Of a stretch of DNA of 64,000 nt, positions 50,985 through 59,317 are shown piece by piece. Position 1 is the stretch's first letter; each line of letters opens with the position of its first letter. The stretch is from the NCBI RefSeq assembly GCF_900143005.1, contig NZ_FRCS01000003.1:434001-498000 (forward strand), in the 5' to 3' direction. The position numbers were made by a program, and so were the translations under genes. Origin of the DNA: Cryptosporangium aurantiacum. GTDB taxonomy: Bacteria > Actinomycetota > Actinomycetes > Mycobacteriales > Cryptosporangiaceae. The notes beneath the pieces are model-generated. The model was not told where the DNA came from. It saw only the letters and a program-made list of their open reading frames with translations, and searched no databases.

Positions 50985-51547
50985 CGGCGGGCGCTGGCCA
51001 GCTGCGGGACGTGGTTGGTCTCGTACTGCTCGATCCACTCCGGCGGCAGGCTCTTCCACGCCTCGCCGACCCGCAGCCGTCCTCCGCTGCCGAGCCGCTC
51101 GGCACCCACCACGTCGCCGACGAACAGCGTGCTCTCGTCCATGTCCAGCGTGTGCACCACGCGGGCCTCCACGTAGGACAGCGCGTCGAGCAGGATCGGC
51201 GCGCCGGTCACTCCCTGCTTGGTGCGGAATCGGCCGATCTTGTCGCCGTCCCGACCGGAGCTGCCGCCCAGGCCCATCAGGATCGCGAGCGAGTCCTGGA
51301 GCGCGGGCTCCGGGTCGGCCGCGAGCAGGTGCGTCACGAACACCCCGGACCGCAGCACCATGTCGTGGGTCTTGTTGTACTTCGTCAGGCTGATCGTCAC
51401 CCGCGGCGCTTCCGGGACGATGCTGGCTGCGCCCGCCGAGAGGGAGATCAGACCGTTCACCTCGCCCTCGTCGATGGTCGTCACCGCGACCGGGAAGGGC
51501 CGGAGCCCTGACAGCGTGTACTCCGCAGCCTTCAGATCAACCGTCAT
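50963..51547 (-). CDS. Flavin reductase domain protein
   Basis: 194 residues from ATG 51547 (GGAG upstream; a GTG two codons earlier is possible). Split-barrel flavin-binding pattern: [51 protein letters not shown] and [20 protein letters not shown]. Members reduce FMN or FAD with NAD(P)H for a partner monooxygenase, or bind F420. No two-component flavin oxygenase gene is adjacent, so the partner may be one of the LLM proteins (36898, 61796). Confidence 0.85.
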   Translation of the reverse strand: MTVDLKAAEYTLSGLRPFPVAVTTIDEGEVNGLISLSAGAASIVPEAPRVTISLTKYNKTHDMVLRSGVFVTHLLAADPEPALQDSLAILMGLGGSSGRDGDKIGRFRTKQGVTGAPILLDALSYVEARVVHTLDMDESTLFVGDVVGAERLGSGGRLRVGEAWKSLPPEWIEQYETNHVPQLASARRYRGLAD

Positions 51548-51616
51548 GTCCACTCCAGATCAGAGCGGCCCCGGTGAGCACACCAACCCCACCACAGCCT
51601 CGACGTCGAGAACCTT

Positions 51617-51633
51617 TCTGACTCCTTGTACAC
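51617..51633. promoter_or_regulatory. Regulon element upstream of flavin reductase gene
   Basis: TCTGAC-TCCTT-GTACAC; on the minus strand GTGTAC-AAGGA-GTCAGA. With the 24902 copy it defines the best consensus. It lies 70 bases upstream of the flavin reductase start. Confidence 0.7.
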
Positions 51634-51674
51634 GATATCGAGAAAGCGGGTCAATGAGGTGAGGAAGGATGCGA

Positions 51675-53018
51675 TCAGCGGGGGGCGACAGCGCCGTTGA
51701 GCAGGCCGCGCCGCAGCACCGCCAGCATCAATGCGACGACGTCGGCATCCGAGGCCGGCTCGCCCCGCTCGTCCACCGCTTCCGGCAACCGGTCGAGCGC
51801 CGCCAGGAACACGGCGGCGGCGACGTCGAGGTCGAGCGGGTAGGGACGCTCGACCTGCCGGAGCAGCCGGAGGCAAGCATCCCGCATCGCCGCGTTGGAC
51901 CGGACGGCGGCGTCCAGCAGGTCCGGATCGGTCAGGTTCCCCTCGGCCCAGACCCGGAAGACCCCGAGGTAGCGGCGGTGGAACGGCACGAACTCCTCGA
52001 GCCAAGCCCGCAGCGCGTCGTCGGACCCGTCTTCCAGGTTCAGCGAGGCAAGTCGCTCGATGAGCACCGTGGCGGCAGCCCCGGCGTCCGCCGAGAGGCG
52101 GCGCAGCAGATCCAGCTTGTCGTCGAAGTACTTGTAGAACGTCGCGCGCGCGAATCCGGCCGCGGCAACGAGGTCGTCGACGCCGGTGGCGTGGTATCCG
52201 CGCTCGGCGAGCAGCCGGGTACCGGCGGCGAGGATCTGATCCACGGTGGCCGCGGCCCGGCGACTGAGCTCCGCCACCGGCGGGGCCGCGCGCGGTGGGG
52301 CCGGAGCCGGCACCACGGAGATCGTGGCGCGTCGGCGCCGGGCTCCGCCGTCGAGCTGCGGCAGAGTGCCGAACGCGTCCGGCGGGGTGTCCGGGAACAA
52401 CATCAGCTGCATCAGCACCGCGAGCCCGTCGATCGCCTCCTCGACGTCCGGCATCGGGTCGTGCTGGCGGTGCCGGAAGAAGTTGAAGCGGTGGACCAGG
52501 CTGGTCAGCGCGAGCGCGGCGTCGTCCGGCGACATACCCTCCACGCCACTGGAGGTCAGCCGCTCGGCGATCCGGGCGTTGTAGTTGCTGACGAAGCCCA
52601 TGACCAGCGGGCGCGTGCTCGTGCCGGGGGCGTCGACGTTCGTCCACTGCACGAACATCGTGGCGTATTTGTCGTAGACCCACGCCCACTCGCCGAGCCA
52701 CCAGTGCAGGTTGTCGAAGCCCTCGGCAGTGGGGCCGAGCGGCCCGAGCCGCCGCACCACCCGGGACAACGCCGCACCGCACTCCTCGAGCAGCTCGACG
52801 AAGATCTGCTCCTTGCTCTCGAAGTACTGGTAGACGGTCGCGCGGGAGGTGGCGGCACCCTTGGCGATACTGTCCACCGAGGTGCCGTGGAAGCCCTCGG
52901 CCTCGAACTGCCGCAGCGCCGCCTCGACAATGCGCCCGCGGGTCTGGGCACCCCGCTGGCCGACCACCGGGCTCGAAGGCCAGTAGCCGTCTCGGCGCAA
53001 AATCTCTCCGTCTGACAT
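51675..53018 (-). CDS. Double-TetR fusion regulator (paralog 2)
   Basis: 447 residues with the same two-TetR layout as the protein at 23526. HTH 1 at about 26-76 (GTSVDSIAKGAATSRATVYQ, then YFESKEQIF), ligand domain with LHWWLGEWAWVYDKYATMFV, RFNFFRH and LMLFPDTPPDAF to about 215, linker rich in Ala/Pro/Arg, HTH 2 at about 255-305 (TGVDDLVAAAGFARATFYKY, then FDDKLDLL). Recognition helices match paralog 1 nearly exactly within each position but differ between positions 1 and 2. The ATG overlaps a GTCAGA core, and a TATCCT box lies 8 bases before it, so the mRNA is probably leaderless and autoregulated. Confidence 0.9.
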   Translation of the reverse strand: MSDGEILRRDGYWPSSPVVGQRGAQTRGRIVEAALRQFEAEGFHGTSVDSIAKGAATSRATVYQYFESKEQIFVELLEECGAALSRVVRRLGPLGPTAEGFDNLHWWLGEWAWVYDKYATMFVQWTNVDAPGTSTRPLVMGFVSNYNARIAERLTSSGVEGMSPDDAALALTSLVHRFNFFRHRQHDPMPDVEEAIDGLAVLMQLMLFPDTPPDAFGTLPQLDGGARRRRATISVVPAPAPPRAAPPVAELSRRAAATVDQILAAGTRLLAERGYHATGVDDLVAAAGFARATFYKYFDDKLDLLRRLSADAGAAATVLIERLASLNLEDGSDDALRAWLEEFVPFHRRYLGVFRVWAEGNLTDPDLLDAAVRSNAAMRDACLRLLRQVERPYPLDLDVAAAVFLAALDRLPEAVDERGEPASDADVVALMLAVLRRGLLNGAVAPR

Positions 53019-53032
53019 CCTGTCCAGGATAG
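53011..53032 (-). promoter_or_regulatory. Promoter and regulon element overlapping the start of double-TetR paralog 2
   Basis: On the minus strand: TATCCT (53032-53027), then CTGGAC-AGGAT-GTCAGA (53027-53011), with the start codon ATG at 53018-53016 inside the element. Transcription would begin at or within about two bases of the ATG. A bound regulator would block its own gene. Confidence 0.65.
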
Positions 53033-53060
53033 CCCTGACCGGGTTCCCGGCCGCGCGCGA

Positions 53061-53468
53061 CTACCCGGCGAGCAGAAATTGCGCGGTCGCCGTCAGCGCG
53101 ACCCGATCTGATCCGACGCTGGCGCGCAGGTCGACGGTCACCAGCGTTCCGTCCGCTCGCTGTTCGACGGCGGTGATCGCGCCACCGCAGGTCAGGACGT
53201 CGCCGGGGTAGACTTGATCGCGGAAACGCACCGCGAACCGCCGCACGTTGTGAGCGCCGAGCCACTCCACCGCGTAACCGGCCAGCAGCGCCGCGATGTG
53301 CATCCCTTGCGAGAAGACGCCGGGGTATCCGGCCGACCGCGCCATAGCGTCGTCGTAGTGCATCGGGTTCAGGTCGCCGGATGCGCCCGAGTACCGAACG
53401 AACATCCGGGTCGTCATCGGGCCGTACTGCTTCTCCGCGGCGATGCTGCCCACCTCGGGCGCGGTCAT
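53061..53468 (-). CDS. MaoC-like hydratase subunit (hot-dog with catalytic motif)
   Basis: 135 residues: YSGASGDLNPMHYDDAMARS contains the D-x-N-P-x-H-x-D hydratase motif with the catalytic Asp/His; FSQGMHIAALLAGYAVEWLG and VRFRDQVYPGDVLTCGGAI follow, as in R-specific enoyl-CoA hydratases. It overlaps (ATGA) the non-catalytic partner gene upstream, so the active enzyme is likely a heterodimer, the ChsH1/ChsH2 or HsaH style used for bulky enoyl-CoAs. Confidence 0.9.
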   Translation of the reverse strand: MTAPEVGSIAAEKQYGPMTTRMFVRYSGASGDLNPMHYDDAMARSAGYPGVFSQGMHIAALLAGYAVEWLGAHNVRRFAVRFRDQVYPGDVLTCGGAITAVEQRADGTLVTVDLRASVGSDRVALTATAQFLLAG

Positions 53469-53884
53469 GCGGCAGCCCTCTCGATGTAGGTGGCTCGCGC
53501 CTCGGCGACCAACTCGCCACTCTCGTCGCGATACTCGGTCACCACCACGGCGAAGCGCATCTGACCACCGCGTCGCCCCGGCTTCTCGTACCGGTCGACG
53601 ATCCGCTCCACCGCACGGAGCACCTGCCCGGCGTGCGGCGGCGGCCCGTGGAACACGTACTCCTGCTCGCCGTGGAGCAGCCGACGCCGCTCGAAGCCCA
53701 CCTCTACCCGGGCCTCCGATGGCGCCCACAACACCGCGCTGGCCAGGAACGTCGGCGGAACGATCGCGTCCGCCCCGTGGTACGCCGGATCCTCGCACTG
53801 CATCGCGGCGGCGAACTCACGGATCTTCCCGCGCTCCACGACCAGTTCGAACCCCGCGCCTTCGGTACCTACCGGCGCACCCAT
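53465..53884 (-). CDS. MaoC N-terminal-type (FAS1-like) hydratase subunit
   Basis: 139 residues: FELVVERGKIREFAAAMQCE, DPAYHGADAIVPPTFLASAV, LLHGEQEYVFHGPPPHAGQV. This hot-dog domain lacks the D-x-N-P-x-H motif and normally forms the substrate-binding half beside a catalytic MaoC subunit, here the gene overlapping its 3' end. ATG 53884. Confidence 0.88.
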   Translation of the reverse strand: MGAPVGTEGAGFELVVERGKIREFAAAMQCEDPAYHGADAIVPPTFLASAVLWAPSEARVEVGFERRRLLHGEQEYVFHGPPPHAGQVLRAVERIVDRYEKPGRRGGQMRFAVVVTEYRDESGELVAEARATYIERAAA

Positions 53885-53934
53885 GCGACCTCCCGCCTGT
53901 TCCGCGCCACCGGGCCGACCAGGTCGACAGTTAG

Positions 53935-53951
53935 CGCTACGCGATGTCAGA
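53935..53951. promoter_or_regulatory. Regulon element upstream of the MaoC pair
   Basis: CGCTAC-GCGAT-GTCAGA, 50 bases upstream of the minus-strand MaoC genes. Confidence 0.65.
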
Positions 53952-54037
53952 AAGCGACGACGCCCAGGGTAGCGCCAGCAAGCATCCGTTGCGGCCTTAC
54001 TTCGGTAGTCGACCCTCGTCGAAGCTCTTGCGCTGAC

Positions 54038-54054
54038 GTAGACATGGCGTCAGA
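54038..54054. promoter_or_regulatory. Regulon element upstream of the long plus-strand operon
   Basis: GTAGAC-ATGGC-GTCAGA, 75 bases before the aldehyde dehydrogenase start. It is the only element upstream of the 54129-60240 gene set. Confidence 0.7.
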
Positions 54055-54128
54055 CTCCCCTCCAGGGAGCGGCCGTTCCGTCTCCCGGACGCGGACCCGA
54101 CGCCGGGCACCACGGGAGGACGAGTCAC

Positions 54129-55589
54129 GTGCGGACCTACGACGAGCTCTACCTCGGCGAACGGTGGCGACCGTCGGTCGGCGACCACACCGTCGAGGTC
54201 CGGTCCCCGGCGACCGAGGCGCTCGTCGGCCGGGTGCGCGAAGCCGCTCACGGCGACGTCGACGCCGCCGTGAGCGAAGCCCGCCGCGCCCTGGACGACG
54301 GCCGATGGTCGAGCCTTCCGGCCGCCGAGCGCGGCGAGGTGCTCGGCCGGATCGCCAAGATCGTGCAGGGGCGCGCCACCGAGCTGGCCGCGCTGATCTC
54401 CGACGAGGTCGGCTCACCGCGTCGCTGGGCCATCGGCGGTCAGGTCGGCACCGCGGTCGGCACCCTCCGTGTCCACCGGGCGCTGGCGTCCACGTACCCG
54501 TGGGAGGAGACCCGCCCCGGGCTCCTCGGCGGGGAGGTACGGATCCATCGGCCGCCGGTCGGTGTCGTCGGCGCGATCGTGCCGTGGAACGCGCCGCTGT
54601 TCACCGCCGCGCTCAAGGTCGCTCCCGCGCTGCTGGCCGGCTGTTCGGTCCTGCTCAAGCCCTCCCCCGAGGCGCCACTGTCGGCGTTCGCGCTGGCCGA
54701 GGCCGCCGCCGAGGCCGGTCTGCCGGAGGGTGTCCTGAGCGTACTGCCGGCCGGACCAGCGGCCAGCGAATACCTCGTCCGGCACCCAGGGGTGAACAAG
54801 ATCAGCTTCACCGGATCCACGGCGGTGGGGCGACGCATCGGCGAGCTGTGCGGACGCGACGTGCGGCGCTGCACGCTGGAGCTGGGCGGGAAGTCCGCCG
54901 CGATCCTGCTCGACGACGTCGTGCTGGACACGACGACGGTCGCCGCGCTGGTCGACGGCGCGATGGCGAACAGTGGGCAGATCTGCATCGCCCAGACCCG
55001 GATCCTGGCCCCCCGGTCGCGGTACACCGAGGCCGTCGACGCCCTCGCGGACGCGGTGACCGCGCTGCGCGTCGGTGACCCCACCGATCCGGAGACCGAC
55101 CTCGGACCGGTCATCTCCGCGGCGGCCCGCGATCGCATCGAGGTCCTCGTCGAAAGCGCGCGAAACACTGCCCGGCTGGTCGCCGGTGGCGGACGCCCGG
55201 ATGGGTTCGACCGCGGCTACTACGTGCGCCCGACCCTGCTGGCCGACGTCGACCCGGCGGCACCGATCGCGCAGCAGGAGATCTTCGGTCCGGTCGCCGT
55301 CGTCATCCCCTACGACGACGAGGCGGACGCGGTACGGCTCGCCAACGGCACCCCCTACGCGCTGGCCGGCAGCGTCTGGTCCGCCGACGCCGAGCGGGCA
55401 GCCGCGGTCGCCGCGCGCCTGGAGGCCGGTTCGGTAGCGGTCAACTCGTCCGCCGCGATGGACCTGGGCAGCCCGTTCGGCGGAATGCGCCAGTCGGGGT
55501 TGGGCCGGGAAGGCGGCCCCGAAGGAATCAGCGAGTACGTCGAGCAGCAGTCGGTCATCGTTCCGGCCGCGGATGAACGCAGGAGGTAG
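54129..55589 (+). CDS. Aldehyde dehydrogenase (NAD(P)+)
   Basis: 486 residues from GTG 54129: VPWNAPLFTAALKVAPALLA, TGSTAVGRRIGELCG, LELGGKSAAILL (Glu), SGQICIAQTRIL (catalytic Cys), EIFGPVAVVIPY. First gene of a seven-gene plus-strand set (this, alcohol dehydrogenase, P450, hydratase, DUF35, SDR). With the next two genes it forms a terminal oxidation module: P450 hydroxylates, alcohol dehydrogenase gives the aldehyde, this enzyme gives the acid. Confidence 0.92.
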   Translation: MRTYDELYLGERWRPSVGDHTVEVRSPATEALVGRVREAAHGDVDAAVSEARRALDDGRWSSLPAAERGEVLGRIAKIVQGRATELAALISDEVGSPRRWAIGGQVGTAVGTLRVHRALASTYPWEETRPGLLGGEVRIHRPPVGVVGAIVPWNAPLFTAALKVAPALLAGCSVLLKPSPEAPLSAFALAEAAAEAGLPEGVLSVLPAGPAASEYLVRHPGVNKISFTGSTAVGRRIGELCGRDVRRCTLELGGKSAAILLDDVVLDTTTVAALVDGAMANSGQICIAQTRILAPRSRYTEAVDALADAVTALRVGDPTDPETDLGPVISAAARDRIEVLVESARNTARLVAGGGRPDGFDRGYYVRPTLLADVDPAAPIAQQEIFGPVAVVIPYDDEADAVRLANGTPYALAGSVWSADAERAAAVAARLEAGSVAVNSSAAMDLGSPFGGMRQSGLGREGGPEGISEYVEQQSVIVPAADERRR

Positions 55590-55593
55590 CCGC

Positions 55594-56715
55594 GTGGAGA
55601 CGCTGGCAGCGGTGCTCTGGGACCGCAACGTCCCCTGGTCGATCGAGACCATCGAGCTCGACCCACCCGGCCCGGAGGAGGTCCAGGTCGAGTTGCACGC
55701 CTCCGGGATGTGCCACTCCGACGACCACATCGTCACCGGCGACATGCCGTTCCACCTGCCGTGCATCGGCGGCCACGAGGGCGCCGGGGTGGTGACCCAC
55801 GTCGGGGAGAAGGTTACGTCGGTGGCGCCGGGCGATCACGTCGTCTTCAGTTTCATGCCGTCCTGCGGCCGCTGCCCGTCGTGTTCGACCGGCCACCAGA
55901 GCCTCTGCGACCTGGGCGAGCGGCTCTACACCGGACGCCAGATCGCCGACGGGACCGCCCGGCACCACGCCCGTGGCCAGGACGTCGCAACCGCCTGTCT
56001 GATCGGCTCGTTCGCGCACCACACCGTGGTCCACGAGTCCAGCTGCGTGAAGATCCACCCCGACGTGCCGCTCGACCGGGCCTGCCTGCTCGGCTGCGGA
56101 TTCATCACCGGCTGGGGCTCCGCGGTCTACGCCGCCGACGTCGCGCCCGGCGACACGGTCGCGGTCGCCGGGATCGGCGGCATCGGCGCGGCCGCGATCC
56201 AGGGCGCCCGCCTCGCCGGTGCCCGGGTGATCGTGGCGATCGACCCGTCGGCGGCCAAGAAGGACGTGGCCCTGTCGATGGGCGCGACACACGTCGCCGG
56301 TTCGTGGGACGAGGCGCCCGCGGTCGTCCAGGAGGCCACGTACGGCCGCGGCGTGGACCGCTTCATCAGCACGATGGGGCGCGGCGAGGGGCGGCTGATC
56401 TCCAAGTCGCTCGCGATGACGGCCAAGCGCGGGCGGCTCGTCGTCACCAACATCCACCCGGCCGCCGAGCGATCGATCTCGGTCAGCCTGATGGACCTGA
56501 CGCTCAACGAGAAGCAGATCGTCGGCACGCTCTACGGCTCGGCCAACCCGCGCGCCGACATCCCGAAGGTCATCGACCTGTGGGTGGCCGGTCAGGTCGA
56601 CCTGGACGCAGTGGTGTCGAAGACGTACTCCCTGGACGAGATCAACGAGGGCTACGCCGACATGCGCACCGGTAACTATCTGCGCGGCGTCCTGCGCTAT
56701 CCGGCAGCCGGTTGA
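55594..56715 (+). CDS. Zn-dependent alcohol dehydrogenase, NDMA/mycofactocin-type
   Basis: 373 residues; GTG 55594 lies seven bases after AGGAGG. Motifs: GMCHSDDHIVTGDMPFHLPC, GGHEGAGVVTHVGEKV, structural zinc SCGRCPSCSTGHQSLCDLG, Rossmann VAGIGGIGAAAIQGARLAGA. HSDDH marks the NDMA-dependent group whose bound nicotinamide is recycled by mycofactocin. It should oxidise the alcohol made by the downstream P450. Paralog of the protein at 6148, which lies outside the regulon. Confidence 0.9.
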   Translation: METLAAVLWDRNVPWSIETIELDPPGPEEVQVELHASGMCHSDDHIVTGDMPFHLPCIGGHEGAGVVTHVGEKVTSVAPGDHVVFSFMPSCGRCPSCSTGHQSLCDLGERLYTGRQIADGTARHHARGQDVATACLIGSFAHHTVVHESSCVKIHPDVPLDRACLLGCGFITGWGSAVYAADVAPGDTVAVAGIGGIGAAAIQGARLAGARVIVAIDPSAAKKDVALSMGATHVAGSWDEAPAVVQEATYGRGVDRFISTMGRGEGRLISKSLAMTAKRGRLVVTNIHPAAERSISVSLMDLTLNEKQIVGTLYGSANPRADIPKVIDLWVAGQVDLDAVVSKTYSLDEINEGYADMRTGNYLRGVLRYPAAG

Positions 56716-56727
56716 GAGGCGGAACCG

Positions 56728-58002
56728 ATGACGAGTACCCATGTGAGCCCCGGCGCGGAGCTGGACGACCTGTCCTGGTGGACGCGGCCGGTGGCCGAGC
56801 GGGACGCGCTGTTCGCCGCGCTACGCGCGAACAACCCACGTCCGTACGTCCCGGAGCGCGACCTCTCCGGTGACCTGCGGGGCGGCGGGTTCTGGGCGCT
56901 GACCCGCTACGCCGACGTCCAGGAGGTCAGCCGCCGCCCGGACGAGTTCTGCTCCGGACTGGGCACGACGATCTTCGACCAGCCCCCCTCACTGCGGGAG
57001 TACCGCGGCTCGATCATCGACATGGACAACCCGCAGCACGCCCGGATGCGCCGGATCGTCTCGCGGGGTTTCACCGCCAAGTCGCTGGAGCGGCTGCGCG
57101 AGGACGTCGCCGCCTCGGCCCGGCAGATCATCGGGGACGTCGCCGAACGAGGGGAGTGCGACTTCGTCACCGAGGTCGCCGCGCTGCTGCCGCTACGGAT
57201 CGTCAACAACATGATGGGGATCCCGCGCGAGTACGAGCAATTCATCTTCGACCAGACCAACATCATCCTGGGCGCCAGCGACCCGGAGTACGTGCCCGAC
57301 CAGACCCCCCGCGCGGTCGCCCGCTCCGTCTTCGCCGCCGGTGAGGCGCTCGCCGAGCTTCTGCAGCGGCTGGCCGCCGAGCGGATCGCCGACCCGCGGG
57401 ACGACCTGATCACGACGCTGGTCGCCGCGCAGGACGAGAACCTGTCGCCGGAGGAGCTGGCGCGGTTCTTCATCCTGCTGGTCGGCGCCGGCAACGAGAC
57501 CACCCGCAACGCGATCTCGCACGGACTCGTCGCGCTCACGCAGTTCCCCGAGCAGCGGGCGCTCTGGCAGGCCGACCCGGACACGCACAGCGCCGCGGCG
57601 GTCGAGGAGATCGTCCGGTGGGCCTCCCCCGTGCTCTACATGCGCCGAACCGTGACGGCCGACGGCGTCCGGCTGGGTGACCAGGTGTTCAACGAGGGCG
57701 ACAAGGTCGTGCTCTGGTATCGCTCGGCGAACCAGGACGAGGATTACTTCCCCGACGCCACCCGTTTCGACCTCCGGCGGCCGAAGAATCCTCACGTCTC
57801 CTACGGCGCGCCGGGCCCGCACCACTGCCTGGGCGCCAATCTCGCCCGGCTGGAGCTCCGGGTGGCGTTCCGGACTCTCTTCGAGCTGCTGCCCGACATC
57901 CACGCGGTCGGGGAGCCGGACCCGCTGCGCTCGAACTTCCTGCACGGCATCAAACACCTGCGTGCCGAGTTCACGCCGACCACGGTGGAGGTTCCCCGAT
58001 GA
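56728..58002 (+). CDS. Cytochrome P450, CYP125/CYP124-like
   Basis: 424 residues. N-terminal LDDLSWWTRPVAERDALFAA, SIIDMDNPQHARMRRIVSRG, I-helix LVGAGNETTRNAISHGLVAL, K-helix EEIVRWASPVLYMRRT, and heme loop YGAPGPHHCLGANLARLELR. The G-N-E-T-T-R-N I-helix, S-P-V-x-x-x-R-R and a heme loop one residue longer than the common FGxGxHxC form match CYP125/CYP124 P450s, which hydroxylate the terminal methyl of sterol or methyl-branched chains. Tyr replaces the usual Phe at the start of the loop. It fits with alcohol and aldehyde dehydrogenase genes upstream. Confidence 0.9.
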   Translation: MTSTHVSPGAELDDLSWWTRPVAERDALFAALRANNPRPYVPERDLSGDLRGGGFWALTRYADVQEVSRRPDEFCSGLGTTIFDQPPSLREYRGSIIDMDNPQHARMRRIVSRGFTAKSLERLREDVAASARQIIGDVAERGECDFVTEVAALLPLRIVNNMMGIPREYEQFIFDQTNIILGASDPEYVPDQTPRAVARSVFAAGEALAELLQRLAAERIADPRDDLITTLVAAQDENLSPEELARFFILLVGAGNETTRNAISHGLVALTQFPEQRALWQADPDTHSAAAVEEIVRWASPVLYMRRTVTADGVRLGDQVFNEGDKVVLWYRSANQDEDYFPDATRFDLRRPKNPHVSYGAPGPHHCLGANLARLELRVAFRTLFELLPDIHAVGEPDPLRSNFLHGIKHLRAEFTPTTVEVPR

Positions 58003-58898
58003 GCTCCGACACCCCCGGCGCCACCGTTGAGGCCGCCGCGGCGAGCGACGCCGGTACCGCGATCGCCGCGGCCGCGGTCGGAGCGGTCTCCGAGACTCCC
58101 GAGGCCGCGGTGCTGGTGACGGACGACGACGGGATCCGCCGGATCACGCTCAACCGGCCGTCCGCGGCCAACGCGCTGCGCCCGGCCGACCGAGACGCGG
58201 TGATCGCGGCGTTGAGCGACGCCGACGCCGACCCCTCGGTCCGAGTAGTCGTGCTCGCCGCGAACGGCAGGCACTTCTGCTCCGGGGCCGACGTCAAGGC
58301 GCTGGCCGGCGACCGCGCGGCAGGCGGTGAGAAGCACGTCGGCGACGCGACGCGACGGATCCAGAACGGCGCCCAGCGGCTGGTCAGCGCGGTGCTCGAC
58401 TGCGGGAAGCCGGTCGTAGCCGTCGTCGGCGGCCCGGCCGCGGGCATCGGCGCCCACCTCGCCTTCGCGGCTGATCTGGTGGTCGCGAGCGAGGAGGCGA
58501 CGTTCCTCGAATCGTTCGTCCGACGCGGACTGGTCGTGGACGGCGGCGGCGCCTACCTGCTCCCCCGCCGGATCGGCCTGCAGAAGGCCAAGGAACTGGC
58601 GTTCTTCGGCGACGCGCTGCCGGCCCGGGAGGCACTGGCGCTGGGACTGGTCAACCGGGTCGTTCCGGCCGCCGAGCTCGCGAAGACCGCGGACGAGCTC
58701 GCCACCCGCCTGGCAGATGCACCGACGAGCGCGATAGCGCTCACCAAACGGCTGTTCAACACCTCGCTGGACGGCGATCGCGCGGCGGCGTTCGCGGCCG
58801 AGGCGATGGCGCAGGAGCTGCAGTCCCACGCACACGACTCCGCCGAGGGCGTCCGCTCGTTCGTGGAGCGGCGCGCGCCCCAGTTCCGAGGGCACTGA
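57999..58898 (+). CDS. Enoyl-CoA hydratase/isomerase (crotonase fold)
   Basis: 299 residues, with an Ala-rich N-terminal extension of about 40 residues before the fold (GIRRITLNRPSAANALRPAD). Oxyanion hole ANGRHFCSGADVKAL, VVAVVGGPAAGIGAHLAFAA, and FLESFVRRGLVVDGGGAYLL. ATGA overlap with the P450 and TGATG overlap with the DUF35 gene. The extension is unlike the other two crotonases and may be an unstructured tail or a wrong start; an internal start is not obvious. Confidence 0.9.
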   Translation: MSSDTPGATVEAAAASDAGTAIAAAAVGAVSETPEAAVLVTDDDGIRRITLNRPSAANALRPADRDAVIAALSDADADPSVRVVVLAANGRHFCSGADVKALAGDRAAGGEKHVGDATRRIQNGAQRLVSAVLDCGKPVVAVVGGPAAGIGAHLAFAADLVVASEEATFLESFVRRGLVVDGGGAYLLPRRIGLQKAKELAFFGDALPAREALALGLVNRVVPAAELAKTADELATRLADAPTSAIALTKRLFNTSLDGDRAAAFAAEAMAQELQSHAHDSAEGVRSFVERRAPQFRGH

Positions 58899-59317
58899 TG
58901 ACCCGCGCCGATCTCCCCACCCCCGACGACGAGAGCCGTCCGTACTGGGACGCCGCTCGTGAAGGCCGGCTGCTCGTCGCCCGCTGCGGCGCGTGCGGAC
59001 GGGCACACCACTATCCCCGCCCGTTCTGCCCGTTCTGCTGGAGCACCGAGGTCGCGCCGGAGCGGGCCAGCGGACACGCCACGCTCTACACCCACTCCAC
59101 GGTGTACATGAACGACCTCGCGCCGTTCGCCGAGCGGCTGCCGTATGTGGCCGCCCTGGTCGAACTCGAGGAGGGGCCCCGGCTGATGACGAACATCGTC
59201 GGCTGTGACCCCGCGGACCTCCGGATCGGCATGCCGCTGGAGGCGGACTTCATCCCACTCGACGACGAGCTGACGGCCACCGTGTTCCGGCCGGCGACAG
59301 GAGGACCGACCCGATGA
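58898..59317 (+). CDS. DUF35 OB-fold/zinc-ribbon protein
   Basis: 139 residues: YWDAAREGRLLVARCGACGR (C-G-A-C), FCPFCWS (C-P-F-C), then the OB domain ASGHATLYTHSTVYMNDLAP, YVAALVELEEGPRLMTNIVG. Unlike the two other DUF35 genes here, it has no thiolase-fold gene beside it; neighbours are a crotonase and an SDR. It may serve the Ltp-like protein encoded elsewhere, or a MaoC protein. Confidence 0.9.
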   Translation: MTRADLPTPDDESRPYWDAAREGRLLVARCGACGRAHHYPRPFCPFCWSTEVAPERASGHATLYTHSTVYMNDLAPFAERLPYVAALVELEEGPRLMTNIVGCDPADLRIGMPLEADFIPLDDELTATVFRPATGGPTR

